Shown piece after piece: positions 16,959 to 27,374 of a stretch of 64,000 bases of DNA. The first letter of the stretch is position 1; each line of letters opens with the position of its first letter. Below the pieces are notes generated by a model. The model was not told the DNA's origin, ran no database searches, and saw only the letters and a list, made by a program, of their open reading frames with translations. The position numbers and the translations under genes were made by a program. This stretch comes from Exiguobacterium sp. RIT594 (GTDB taxonomy: Bacteria > Bacillota > Bacilli > Exiguobacteriales > Exiguobacteriaceae), in assembly GCF_003339585.1 (NCBI RefSeq), contig NZ_QPKF01000001.1, positions 1,550,001-1,614,000 on the forward strand. The letters are read 5' to 3'.

Positions 16959-16983
16959 GTTTTTAGTTGTGAGATAAGGGTAT
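16959..16983 (+). promoter_or_regulatory. Sigma-B-type promoter of the YtxH gene
   Basis: GTTTTT (16959-16964), 13 bases, then GGGTAT (16978-16983). The -10 is exact for sigma-B, the -35 fits in four of six positions, and the spacing is right. It lies 42 bases before the start of a stress-type gene. Confidence 0.6.
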
Positions 16984-17025
16984 ATTCCTATCATGGTCAA
17001 ATCATACTTTAAGGGAGTGTCAATC

Positions 17026-17568
17026 ATGCAACCAAACTTACCAAACGATCCTCATGCTGTACATGCCGAAAACCCGAATCGCCAGTTCGATCAGGAAACT
17101 TCATCTGGTCGTCAAGTCAGTTTACTTACAGGAATGCTGCTAGGTGCAGTCGTCGGCGGTCTTCTGACGCTACTCAGCTCATCTAGCCGTCAAAATACGA
17201 AACAAAGCCTGCGCGGTGCTAAAGACTCTGTCTCAACGCTCGCTTCATCGCTTAAAGAAGATCCGTCAGGCAAAGCATCACAAGTCATCAATCAAGTGAA
17301 AAGCGCTTCAAGCATCATCCAAGAAGTCGCATCTGACGTCCAAAACGTGTATGACAAAGTCAACACGGAGCTTGATACTGTCAAGACTGATGCGTCGTCC
17401 GTCAAAGATACGGTCAATGAAGCGAAAGGAGATCTCAACTCGATCAGCAGTAAAGTCGTTGAAGCGAAAGATGTGGCACTCGGAAAAGAAGAGGCGCCTC
17501 CTGAGCACCAACCGAACAACACGCAACACGATGATTCGAAACAAGATCAGTCACAACAAAATAAATAA
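17026..17568 (+). CDS. YtxH-domain general stress protein
   Basis: A 180-residue protein with one membrane helix near residues 32-51 (VSLLTGMLLGAVVGGLLTLL). A long Ser/Lys/Asp/Val-rich amphipathic region with heptad spacing follows (residues about 60-155), then a hydrophilic Gln/Asn/His tail. This is the layout of the YtxH family, known in Bacillus as sigma-B-controlled stress proteins. ATG at 17026 has AAGGGAGTG upstream. An upstream in-frame start lacks such a site and lies within the promoter leader. Confidence 0.75.
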   Translation: MQPNLPNDPHAVHAENPNRQFDQETSSGRQVSLLTGMLLGAVVGGLLTLLSSSSRQNTKQSLRGAKDSVSTLASSLKEDPSGKASQVINQVKSASSIIQEVASDVQNVYDKVNTELDTVKTDASSVKDTVNEAKGDLNSISSKVVEAKDVALGKEEAPPEHQPNNTQHDDSKQDQSQQNK

Positions 17569-17569
17569 T

Positions 17570-18196
17570 TTAATGAAACCTTTCCGGGACAATCCGGGAA
17601 GGTTTTTTTAATTGGAAGTATTTTACGACAATCGCAACACGTTCCCGCATTCCGTAACGCAAGACGCCGGACAGTGGTGTCTCAGCCGGAATGGCGTCGG
17701 TCTTTAAGTCCATCTGTTCCGCCTCTTTTCGGGCACGATACAAATGGAAGTCCGACGTCACGATCGAGACACGGTTTTCCGATTCCGGTAACAGTCGTTT
17801 TGAAAACGTCAGATTTTCAGTCGTCGATGTCGATTGATCTTCCAGCAACAACCGTTCTTCACTGATTCCACCTTGAAGCATTCCCCGTCGCATCGCTTCC
17901 GCTTCCGAAATCGCTTCTCCGTCCCCTTGTCCTCCGCTTAAGATGAATGTTGTATCCGGAAATTGTTTTCCGTACCGGACGGCTGCCTCAATCCGGTTGC
18001 TTAAAATCAGCGAGGGTTTCTCCCCTTTGACACCGGCTCCAAGCACGATAACGTAAGGATGTTTCCCGTTCGCAAGCGGTCGTTCCCCCTTTGCGACGAA
18101 CCAACCGATGCTGAACCAGAATACGGTGAGCAATAAGAGTAACCCAAGACCGGTTTTATAAAAACGGCGTATGATATGTTTAACTGTGTTCTTCAT
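17570..18196 (-). CDS. YdcF/ElyC/SanA family (DUF218) membrane-anchored protein
   Basis: A 208-residue DUF218 protein with one N-terminal membrane helix (LGLLLLLTVFWFSIGWFVA) and an extracytoplasmic alpha/beta domain. Family motifs are VIVLGAGVKGEKPSLILSNR, ILSGGQGDGEAISEA, DQSTSTTENLTFSK and VTSDFHLYRA. In other bacteria relatives affect envelope integrity and carrier-lipid metabolism, but no reaction is established. The start at 18196 follows GAGGGG. The two convergent coding regions are one base apart and the YtxH terminator is read through in this gene. Confidence 0.82.
   Translation of the reverse strand: MKNTVKHIIRRFYKTGLGLLLLLTVFWFSIGWFVAKGERPLANGKHPYVIVLGAGVKGEKPSLILSNRIEAAVRYGKQFPDTTFILSGGQGDGEAISEAEAMRRGMLQGGISEERLLLEDQSTSTTENLTFSKRLLPESENRVSIVTSDFHLYRARKEAEQMDLKTDAIPAETPLSGVLRYGMRERVAIVVKYFQLKKPSRIVPERFH
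17577..17610 (+). terminator. Terminator of the YtxH gene, inside the 3' end of the opposite gene
   Basis: AACCTTTCCGG (17577-17587) pairs with CCGGGAAGGTT (17594-17604), followed by Ts. The hairpin also encodes the last residues of the convergent ElyC/SanA-like protein. Confidence 0.8.
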
Positions 18197-18290
18197 AATT
18201 ATGACCCCTCAGTGGTAAGATCCTGCTGTCTTTTTGTCACCTCTTTTTATACGCCTTACCACTCAAAAGGTTTCAACTCGTTTTCTCAGC

Positions 18291-18333
18291 AAAAAGAGCG
18301 ACACTTCCGCAAAAAATCGGTGTGTCGCTCTTC
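18291..18333 (-). terminator. Terminator of bsn
   Basis: Minus-strand AAGAGCGACAC pairs with GTGTCGCTCTT around a 16-base loop, then TTTT. Confidence 0.85.
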
Positions 18334-18348
18334 CTTATCTGACTGACA

Positions 18349-19170
18349 TTAATTTCCCCAAATTGATGTCACGTATTCCGGGTGATCGATGAACGGATTC
18401 CGGTTTTTCTGCCACTTCTCAAAGATGATATCATTTCGTCTGATTTCCGTCGCATCGACCGGATCAAGTTTGTTCCATGCTTTTAGCGTCGACAGTTTGC
18501 CATGAAGTGGATTTGCGCCGTTGCTGACATTTTCCGATGCTTCCAAATCAATTTCACCGCCGCCTTCATAGCGGACAGCCATGTAGAAGATCATACGCGC
18601 GATATCGCCTTTGACACGTGTCGGCGGTTCCCATGAATCGCTGTCACGGTAACAGTCGCAACCGGCATACTTCGTGCCTCCGTTATCAAAATCAAGATTC
18701 CCCCGTGCGCTGTTGACGACGACATCTTCCGCCCGCAGATGATGCAGGTCCGTTCCCGGTCCGTTGCTTGTTCCGAAATCACCGTGCGACTTCGCCCAGA
18801 CGTGCTCCCGGTTCCATTGACCGACGTTCCCGCCGTTATTGCTCTTGGCAATCGATTTCCCCGTATAGAGTTCGATGACATTATTCGCATTATTCGGATC
18901 TTGATCCGTTTCCTTCAGAGCAGTCCAGACCGTGTCGTACGATACTTGTGTATGATTATCGATGATATCGTGCAGTGAGGCTTTTAGTGCTGCTCCTGAC
19001 TTACCAGACGCTGGTAGATAATATGCGTCGATCGTCGATTGTGACGTGACCATCTGCGGTCCGGCAACGATTTTCGTTGGTTCTGTTTTAGCGATGACTG
19101 GTGTAAACGAAATTGATCCGAGTGCAAGTGCAGCGACAAGCGCCCCGCTGATTTTCGACTTCCAATTCAT
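18349..19170 (-). CDS. bsn: Secreted endonuclease I-family nuclease (Bsn-like)
   Basis: A 273-residue secreted protein with a signal peptide (MNWKSKISGALVAALALGSI, likely cut near VIA-K). The endonuclease I domain shows GQWNREHVWAKSHGDF and GTDLHHLRAEDVVVNSARGN, the His-Asn metal-finger active site, then RVKGDIARMIFYMAVRY. It fits B. subtilis Bsn (YurI), an extracellular nuclease. It is divergent from the amylase gene, sharing a 334-base intergenic region, so the two secreted enzymes may share growth-phase control. Confidence 0.85.
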   Translation of the reverse strand: MNWKSKISGALVAALALGSISFTPVIAKTEPTKIVAGPQMVTSQSTIDAYYLPASGKSGAALKASLHDIIDNHTQVSYDTVWTALKETDQDPNNANNVIELYTGKSIAKSNNGGNVGQWNREHVWAKSHGDFGTSNGPGTDLHHLRAEDVVVNSARGNLDFDNGGTKYAGCDCYRDSDSWEPPTRVKGDIARMIFYMAVRYEGGGEIDLEASENVSNGANPLHGKLSTLKAWNKLDPVDATEIRRNDIIFEKWQKNRNPFIDHPEYVTSIWGN

Positions 19171-21046
<1,876 letters not shown>

Positions 21047-21055
21047 ATTCATAAA

Positions 21056-21108
21056 AAACCGGTTGTTCACAGGACGTTTCCGTCCACTGAACAACCGGTT
21101 TCTTTTTA
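21056..21108. terminator. Bidirectional terminator after amyS
   Basis: AAACCGGTTGTTCA pairs with TGAACAACCGGTTT, with an inner GGAC/GTCC pairing, then TCTTTTT. Confidence 0.88.
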
Positions 21109-21720
21109 TTCGGCGAGTCCGATGCTGCTGCGGACATGTTCGTCCTGTTCGATTGCTTCGAGTAAAAAGTGAGCGACATCTGCCCGGTTGATTTGTTTTG
21201 CCTGCTCCGGGACCCCGCTCTCTGTTTGACGATACAAACCGGTCAACGGACCGTTCATCAGACGAAGCGGCCGGGCGACCGTATAAGCGACGTCCGCCTG
21301 CTTCAACAGTTCAATCGCCTGCCGGTGATCTTTTAAAGGATTTTTGAGAATCTGTTGAGCAAGTAACCCCTGAGCACCGGGCAGTTCCTGCTCGACTCCG
21401 GCGGAAGCGACATATCCGATCCGTTCGACCCCGTTCACCTTCATTGCGTTGACGATTCGCAAGAGACTCCGTTCTAAAAATCCGCTGTACGCGAGACTCT
21501 CGGTTCCTAGAGCCGTCAATACTGCTTCTTGTCCCTGCATCGCTTGATTCACTGCGTCCTGGTTAAGTACGTCTCCTTCCATGACATGCAGTTTCTCGTC
21601 CGTCAACTCCAGTTTGTCCGGGTTACGGACGAATGCTGTCACCGTATGTCCGTGGGCAATCGCCTGTTTGACCAACTCCTGTCCGGTTTGTCCGGTTGCT
21701 CCGAAAATAATCAGTTTCAT
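21106..21720 (-). CDS. NAD(P)H-binding atypical SDR (NmrA/BVR-B-like)
   Basis: A 204-residue single-domain protein with the dinucleotide loop IFGATGQTGQELVKQA, the ribose-binding FVRNPDKL, and EGDVLN. Later motifs are GYVASAG and YTVARPLRL. This fits the PF13460 group of small NAD(P)H-binding proteins related to flavin/biliverdin reductases. The substrate is unknown. GGGAGG lies seven bases before the ATG at 21720. The gene is monocistronic, convergent with amyS. Confidence 0.8.
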   Translation of the reverse strand: MKLIIFGATGQTGQELVKQAIAHGHTVTAFVRNPDKLELTDEKLHVMEGDVLNQDAVNQAMQGQEAVLTALGTESLAYSGFLERSLLRIVNAMKVNGVERIGYVASAGVEQELPGAQGLLAQQILKNPLKDHRQAIELLKQADVAYTVARPLRLMNGPLTGLYRQTESGVPEQAKQINRADVAHFLLEAIEQDEHVRSSIGLAE

Positions 21721-21944
21721 AAAATGGCCTCCCTTTATCTGTTCTTTTACTCATGTACCCTTCCCTTTCAGTCCGTAATCGTCTGGCATTTTATAGTGAA
21801 TCAGAAAATAGTTTCTTCTTGTTTTCAATTTGTGCTAAAATTCAGTTAATATTATTGGGTATTTTTTCCTTAAGTTGCTTTGTTTCTTAAATCCTTTTCA
21901 AAACGGCTGTTTGAAGTTCATTCCACTAGACGGAGGCGTACATA

Positions 21945-22868
21945 TTGAAACTACAACAATTAAAAGACCAACTCAATACGATTTATCTCGGAAAGTCTGA
22001 TGTCATCGATTTATGTTTAACGGCTTTAATCGCCGAAGGCCACATCCTGCTTGAAGATGTACCGGGTACCGGAAAAACGATGCTTGCTAAAGCCCTGGCC
22101 AACAGTTTCGACAGTGCCTTTTCCCGGATTCAGTTCACGGCAGACCTGCTACCGTCTGACGTCATCGGTTCCGACTTCTTTAACATGAAGACCCAGGAGT
22201 TTGAGAATAAGCGTGGTCCTCTGTTTGCGAACGTCGTTTTGATTGACGAAATCAACCGGGCTGTTCCGCGGACCCAGTCTGCTCTGCTCGAAGCGATGGA
22301 AGAGCGTCAAGTCTCGATTGGCGGTACGACGTACCAGATGCCGGCTCCGTTTTTTGTCATCGCCACGCAGAATCCGATTGAATCTGCCGGAACCTTCCCG
22401 CTGCCGGACGCCCAGCTCGATCGCTTCATGGTCGCGATCGAAGTCGGCTATCCTGATCTGGAACACGAACGCCAGCTGTTGAACGAAGTATTGGCGAACG
22501 TCCGGAAACAAGCCATCGGTATCGCGACAGGCGGCGACTTGATTACCTGGCAGGAAGAAGCGCGGCGTGTTCATGCATCTCAGGACGTCCTCGATTATTT
22601 ACTGTCGATCGTCCAGGCAACCCGTCACCATGCTCTCGTCGAAGTCGGCGTCAGTCCGCGCGGTGCGATTGCTTTACTTCGGGCATCACAAAGCTTTGCC
22701 TTCCTGAGCGGACGCGATTTTATCATTCCGGAAGACATCAAATACTTGGCGAAACATGTCTTGTCCCACCGCCTGACGCTGACGCTTGAAGGCGGTATCA
22801 AAACAACGAAAGCCGATTTATTGCTTCATCTGCTCGATGATATCCCTGTCCCGGTTGAAATGGGGTGA
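21945..22868 (+). CDS. MoxR-family AAA+ ATPase
   Basis: A 307-residue AAA+ protein. Walker A is DVPGTGKTMLAKAL, Walker B VVLIDEINRA, and the family stretch NPIESAGTFPLPDAQLDRF is intact. The start is TTG at 21945, supported by ACGGAGG eight bases upstream. MoxR proteins pair with DUF58 and VWA partners and are thought to act as chaperones in maturing envelope or redox complexes. It heads the operon running to 31255, followed immediately by DUF58. Confidence 0.87.
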   Translation: MKLQQLKDQLNTIYLGKSDVIDLCLTALIAEGHILLEDVPGTGKTMLAKALANSFDSAFSRIQFTADLLPSDVIGSDFFNMKTQEFENKRGPLFANVVLIDEINRAVPRTQSALLEAMEERQVSIGGTTYQMPAPFFVIATQNPIESAGTFPLPDAQLDRFMVAIEVGYPDLEHERQLLNEVLANVRKQAIGIATGGDLITWQEEARRVHASQDVLDYLLSIVQATRHHALVEVGVSPRGAIALLRASQSFAFLSGRDFIIPEDIKYLAKHVLSHRLTLTLEGGIKTTKADLLLHLLDDIPVPVEMG

Positions 22869-22872
22869 CGTC

Positions 22873-23940
22873 ATGCACATCGAACGTTCGGTTCCATTTT
22901 GGCTGGAACGCCGGCTCTTTTCCGTTTATGTCATTTTAACGTTCGTTTTCTTATTTATCCCGGGGTTGTCCTTACTCGGCTTTTTATTCGCGGCAATCTC
23001 GACTGTTCACTACGTTGTCGGACAGACTGAAAAACAACTGAAGCGGGACGTTGCCTTGGAATGGAAACATTACGAACCGCTGATGTTTAATCAGGAATCG
23101 ACTGCGCTGCGTTTACAGCTGTTCGGTCTTGAAGCCCTCGAAAAATTAGGACTGAAGACCACACTCCGGCTGCATACAGATGACGGTCTTGTTTTTCCTG
23201 ACATGGATCCGCTCCACCCGCATACGTATCATGCCGTCATCGGGGCGGATGAACAAATTGAAATCCCGATTCAGGCGATGCGTCGGGGACCCGCACATTT
23301 TGACGAACTCACATTAACCATCCGGCTCCCTTGGCGGATGGGTGTCTATCTTTTTACCTTTGATGCATTTCCTCATTTTACGGTTTTGCCTTCGCTGACG
23401 GCGCAGGCAACCCCGCTCTTGCTGCACCGACTTCGGATCGGAGATCGGGCCGACCGGTACTCTCCGCTGAAAAATAAGCTCGTTCAACTGGGGGCAAAAC
23501 CGTATACGGCCGAGCCGTCGAAAGAAATCGACTGGTATGCGACAGCGAAGACCGGCCGTCTGCAGGCCAAAGTCTTTGAAACGAGCAACCAGGATACGTT
23601 CAGCCTTGCCTTGAACCTGTCCGGTCCAAGCGGTTACGGACTGCATACGAACTTTGAGACGTTCATTGATCAGACTGCGTTTCTCGTAAGTGAGCTGATC
23701 AAAGAAGGCTGTAAGGTTGAACTGTTTTTAAACCATCTCGACGCAAACAACCAAATGTCCCATTTGAAGCTTCAGGAAGGTCAGCCTCAACTGAAACAAA
23801 TCTTATTGACGCTTTCGACACTGTCCACGCGGGATACTTATATTCCGACCGGACAATTCGAGCGGTATGTCACACGCCGGAAACACCGCAACAGTCAATT
23901 GATTCAAATTGGCAATGATCTCATTCAGGCTATCGGTTAA
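22873..23940 (+). CDS. DUF58 domain membrane protein
   Basis: A 355-residue protein with two N-terminal membrane helices (about residues 15-55) and a soluble region. The DUF58 core SKEIDWYATAKTGRLQAKVFE lies near residues 216-236, and a VWA-like fold follows. ATG at 22873 lies four bases after the moxR stop, with GGGGTGA upstream. The MoxR-DUF58 pair is widely conserved and in Bacillus (yeaCD) is usually followed by a transglutaminase-like gene, which is absent here. Confidence 0.83.
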   Translation: MHIERSVPFWLERRLFSVYVILTFVFLFIPGLSLLGFLFAAISTVHYVVGQTEKQLKRDVALEWKHYEPLMFNQESTALRLQLFGLEALEKLGLKTTLRLHTDDGLVFPDMDPLHPHTYHAVIGADEQIEIPIQAMRRGPAHFDELTLTIRLPWRMGVYLFTFDAFPHFTVLPSLTAQATPLLLHRLRIGDRADRYSPLKNKLVQLGAKPYTAEPSKEIDWYATAKTGRLQAKVFETSNQDTFSLALNLSGPSGYGLHTNFETFIDQTAFLVSELIKEGCKVELFLNHLDANNQMSHLKLQEGQPQLKQILLTLSTLSTRDTYIPTGQFERYVTRRKHRNSQLIQIGNDLIQAIG

Positions 23941-23963
23941 ACTGCTAGTGTAGGAGGAACAAT

Positions 23964-24830
23964 ATGTCGTCGTTTATCATTCGTAAAACTACTCAACTTG
24001 TATTTGCTTTTCTTGTTTTAGTCGGGATCAGTGCTCTGCCGGGTTTGATCGTTCAGATGCGACCGGATTTTCCTTGCTATTTCAAAATGGTCCAACAACA
24101 GCTCGGTCTGTTGACGACTTCCGCCCCGTTGACATATTACAATGTCACCGCTTCCGAAAAAAGACCGCTGATGCCTGATCTCCAGCCGTTCATCCAGGAA
24201 ACGCTCATCATTTTCACCAGTGCTCTGATCTGTTCATCGGTCGTGGCGTTGCTTTATGCCTTTTTGTTTTACCGGACCGGATCAAAAACCCGGTCCATCC
24301 TGACACAATCCGCCCGGCTCCTCGAAATGATTCCCGATTTATTTTGGATCATCGTTTCCCAGTCCATCATCGTTTTTTTATTCAAGACGACCGGATTTAA
24401 TCAAATTGAAATCGCCGGCGGATTCGCAGACTCGATTCGTTTCCTGCCGATTTTGACTTTATCATTGACGACTGTCTTTTTCTTCATCAAATGGTTGACC
24501 GGTCGGATTCAGGAAGAACAGTATGCGAGCTATCTGGAGTTGGCCCGTGCTAAAGGCATGCACTCGACCCAACTGTTTTGGCAACATTTGATGCCCAATC
24601 TGTTTTATCGGTTTTATCTGTTTTTCCGGACCAACACCATTACGATTCTGTCGAGCCTGGTCGTCATCGAATATGCTTTTAACGTCCAGGGACTGTTCCG
24701 TTTTATCTTGATCAATCAAGATTTTTCGGTATTACTCGTCTTGTTGCTCCTCATTTATGTACCCTTTTTCATTTTGGATACAGTGGCAGAACTTTGTATC
24801 CCCCGCTCGTGGAAAGGAGAGATTTCATGA
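23964..24830 (+). CDS. ABC permease, DppB/OppB-like
   Basis: A 288-residue membrane protein with about six helices. The importer EAA loop reads ELARAKGMHSTQLFWQHLMP. Its N-terminal helix and large extracytoplasmic loop follow the oligopeptide/nickel permease B layout, though RxPxD-type residues are modified. GGAGG precedes the ATG. No binding protein or ATPase gene is adjacent, so partners must be elsewhere or the pair has another role. Confidence 0.75.
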   Translation: MSSFIIRKTTQLVFAFLVLVGISALPGLIVQMRPDFPCYFKMVQQQLGLLTTSAPLTYYNVTASEKRPLMPDLQPFIQETLIIFTSALICSSVVALLYAFLFYRTGSKTRSILTQSARLLEMIPDLFWIIVSQSIIVFLFKTTGFNQIEIAGGFADSIRFLPILTLSLTTVFFFIKWLTGRIQEEQYASYLELARAKGMHSTQLFWQHLMPNLFYRFYLFFRTNTITILSSLVVIEYAFNVQGLFRFILINQDFSVLLVLLLLIYVPFFILDTVAELCIPRSWKGEIS

Positions 24831-25849
24831 GACGTGTTTTACTGCGTGACCCCGTCTTTTGGGTGTGTCTGCTGTTCTTCGGGACCTTACTGATACTCAG
24901 TTTTGCCAATTCCGTATTTCGTGATGGACAGGTTGATCAAATTCAGAATCTCTATTCAAAGGATGGAACATTTATCGCCACCTCGCCACTTGAACCGTCT
25001 GCAGAACGGTGGCTCGGGACGGATCGTTCCGGAAACGATTTGTTTCAGGTGATGATTGAAGGTGCCAAGTGGACGATCGGTATTTGCGTCAGCATCGCCT
25101 TCGCTCGAATCGCTCTCGCGTTGCTGATTGGTATTCCGCTCGCTTTTCGGAAGAAACAACTGTATACGGTATTACGACTGCTGTTAGACGGTTTCTTGAT
25201 CCTCCCGATTTTGCTGATTGCATTATTCATTCTGTTACCGGCTTTCCAGTTCTTCGATCCCGCCGAGATTCCGTCTACGTTCTCACGGGTCTTCCTTGAA
25301 ATCAGTGTCTTGGCGTTACTCGGTTTACCGGCACTCGTGCTGTATTTCATCGGTGAAACCCGGCAACTGCTCGCTCAAGAGTTCATGCTTGTCGCCCGGA
25401 CACTCGGCGGGCGTCCGGGCTATCAATTCCGGACACACATCTGGCCGCACCTGTTGCCGACGTTGACGATTGTCTTCATGCAACAGTTTGTCCAGACATT
25501 GATGGTCCTGATCCATCTCTCGTTGTTCGGTTTATTTTTCGGCGGAACACTTGTCTTGTTCGAAGGCAATGCTGCCCCGACGATTTTTGAATGGGCTTCC
25601 CAGTTCGGTTATTATTTCTTTCAGTTCACTGCCGTCTCCTGGATCAACCATCTATTTTTAGTTCCGGCAATCGCTTTGGCTTTGCTCGTGTTCTTTGCCA
25701 ATCTACTGACGAGCCGCCTCGAGCGTGCTTACCGCTTGCGTCGACAACAAATGATTCCCTCTGTCCCGCTTGCTGCAGCAGATGCGGAAGCCGCCGCCGC
25801 CCGCTTATCCGACCCGTTTGATCCGGTCGACATCTCAATCAAATCATAG
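24827..25849 (+). CDS. ABC permease, DppC/OppC-like
   Basis: A 340-residue membrane protein. The periplasmic start LGTDRSGNDLFQVMIEGAKW is the OppC_N/DppC hallmark, and the EAA loop is VARTLGGRPGYQFRTHIWPHLLP. The ATG at 24827 overlaps the DppB-like stop (ATGA), so translation is coupled. The C-terminal 40 residues are Ala-rich and longer than usual. The stop codon is directly followed by an AGGAGG site that now faces the IscB element instead of a gene start. Confidence 0.8.
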   Translation: MRRVLLRDPVFWVCLLFFGTLLILSFANSVFRDGQVDQIQNLYSKDGTFIATSPLEPSAERWLGTDRSGNDLFQVMIEGAKWTIGICVSIAFARIALALLIGIPLAFRKKQLYTVLRLLLDGFLILPILLIALFILLPAFQFFDPAEIPSTFSRVFLEISVLALLGLPALVLYFIGETRQLLAQEFMLVARTLGGRPGYQFRTHIWPHLLPTLTIVFMQQFVQTLMVLIHLSLFGLFFGGTLVLFEGNAAPTIFEWASQFGYYFFQFTAVSWINHLFLVPAIALALLVFFANLLTSRLERAYRLRRQQMIPSVPLAAADAEAAAARLSDPFDPVDISIKS

Positions 25850-26082
25850 GAGGATGTGTCAATTACCCATCACTAAAGTGACGGGCTTGTGAAAGCCTGA
25901 AATTGACTAGTCTCGGTTCTCACGAACTCCGTTGGTTGGGTCATGACACCTCTCGGTGCCCGTTCTAACCGTTTGCTCTGTCGTCTGTGATTAAAAGTCC
26001 TGTTGGGTCGGGACGGTGTTGCAGATGGAAAAAGCCCTACCAACATTGACGAAGAACAATAAACTCGTAGGAGGAAAACGTA
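25846..26082 (+). ncRNA. Omega-RNA of IscB: predicted 16-base guide plus scaffold
   Basis: The 220 bases between the element's left end (25863) and iscB carry no gene but fold densely. Pairings are CCCATCACT/AGTGACGGG (25866-25885), GGCTT-GTGA-AAGCC (25884-25897), and GTTC-TCAC-GAAC near 25915-25926. Further ones are nested GGTT/AACC (25934/25967), GGG/CCC and CACC-TCTC-GGTG (25947-25958), plus long-range TGTTGG (26001-26006) with CCAACA (26040-26045). In IscB systems this position encodes the omega-RNA, whose 5' guide is read from DNA just outside the left end. Here that would be ATAGGAGGATGTGTCA (25846-25861). The 5' end and exact guide length are inferred. Confidence 0.75.
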
Positions 26083-27374
26083 ATGTTCGTTTTCGTACTA
26101 AACCATCATGGTGAACCATTGATGCCATGCAAACCAAGTAAAGCACGAAAATTATTAAACAATGGCAAAGCGAAGTTGGTCAAACAAACTCCATTCACCA
26201 TTCAGCTACTGTTCGGATCAAGTGGGTATAAGCAAGAAATTTCACTGGGCGTTGATGCCGGAACGAAACATATCGGTTTCTCAGCGACAACATCCACTAA
26301 GGTATTGCTCGAAGGAGAAGTACAACTGCGTACCGACATCCAAGACCTACTGGCGACACGACGTGCTATGCGAAGCGCAAGAAGAAGCCGGAAGACACGT
26401 TACCGTCAAGCGCGTTTTCTTAATCGTAAGAAACCAAAAGGGTGGCTTGCGCCATCCGTTCAGCATAAAGTCGATGCCCATCTGAAACTCGTCCGGATGA
26501 TTCATCGTCTGTTGCCAATCAAACATCTAACGATTGAAGTCGCTCAGTTCGACATCCAAAAGATCAAGAGTCCTGACATATCGGGTGATCTGTATCAGAA
26601 GGGAGACCAACTCGGTTTTTGGAACGTCCGGGAATATGTCTTCTTCCGAGACAAGCACATCTGTCAGCACTGCAAAGGAAAATCGAAGGACAAGATCTTG
26701 AACGTCCATCATATCGAAAGCCGTCACACTGGTGGGGATGCACCAGATAACCTCCTCACACTCTGTGAGACATGCCACAAGAAGATTCACAAGGAAAACC
26801 TGGAGCATCTTTTCCAACGTAAATCACGTTCTTTCCGTGATGCCACGCAGATGACAGTCATGCGTTGGTTCATCTACAACGCTGTCAAAGAAACGTACCC
26901 TTACGTCAAACTGACCTATGGCTTCCTCACGAAGAACATACGCATTCAAAATGGACTCGAGAAGCGTCATGCTGTCGACGCACGTTGCATCAGCGGGAAT
27001 CCATTATCGGAAGAACCGAATGTGTCGTATCTTTTCCGACAGGTACGCGCGAACAACCGTCAACTGCATAAGATGACCATTGGTAAAAAGGGTAAGAGAA
27101 AGGCGAACAAAGCGGAGCGTTTTGTCCGCGGTTATCAACTGTTCGACAAGGTACACTACGAGGGACAGACGTGTTTCGTTTTCGGAAGACGTAAGACCGG
27201 CTATTTCGATCTTAGGACGCTACAAGGAGTCCGTGTTCATAAATGCGCTTCGCATAAGAAACTGACACTACTTGAAAGAGCGACGACATGGCTCGTCGAC
27301 ATTCCAACCAGAAGGAGGTGGAGGTCGGCTCCTCCCATGACTGAAGCCACGGGTCTCCGCCGACCTATAAACAA
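25863..27374 (+). mobile_element. IscB-encoding IS200/IS605-like element without tnpA
   Basis: The element spans about 1512 bases. Its edges are ambiguous by the shared triplet CAA (25860-25862 and 27372-27374). Both ends carry imperfect subterminal hairpins of the IS200/IS605 kind, each with CCC/GGG plus one A-C mismatch: 25866-25885 on the left and 27334-27353 on the right. The right end also has AGGTCGG (27322-27328) pairing with CCGACCT (27360-27366). It encodes only the omega-RNA and IscB. No TnpA transposase is present, so movement would need one in trans. Joining the flanks rebuilds a normal ribosome binding site and start for the FAD-oxidase gene. Confidence 0.82.
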
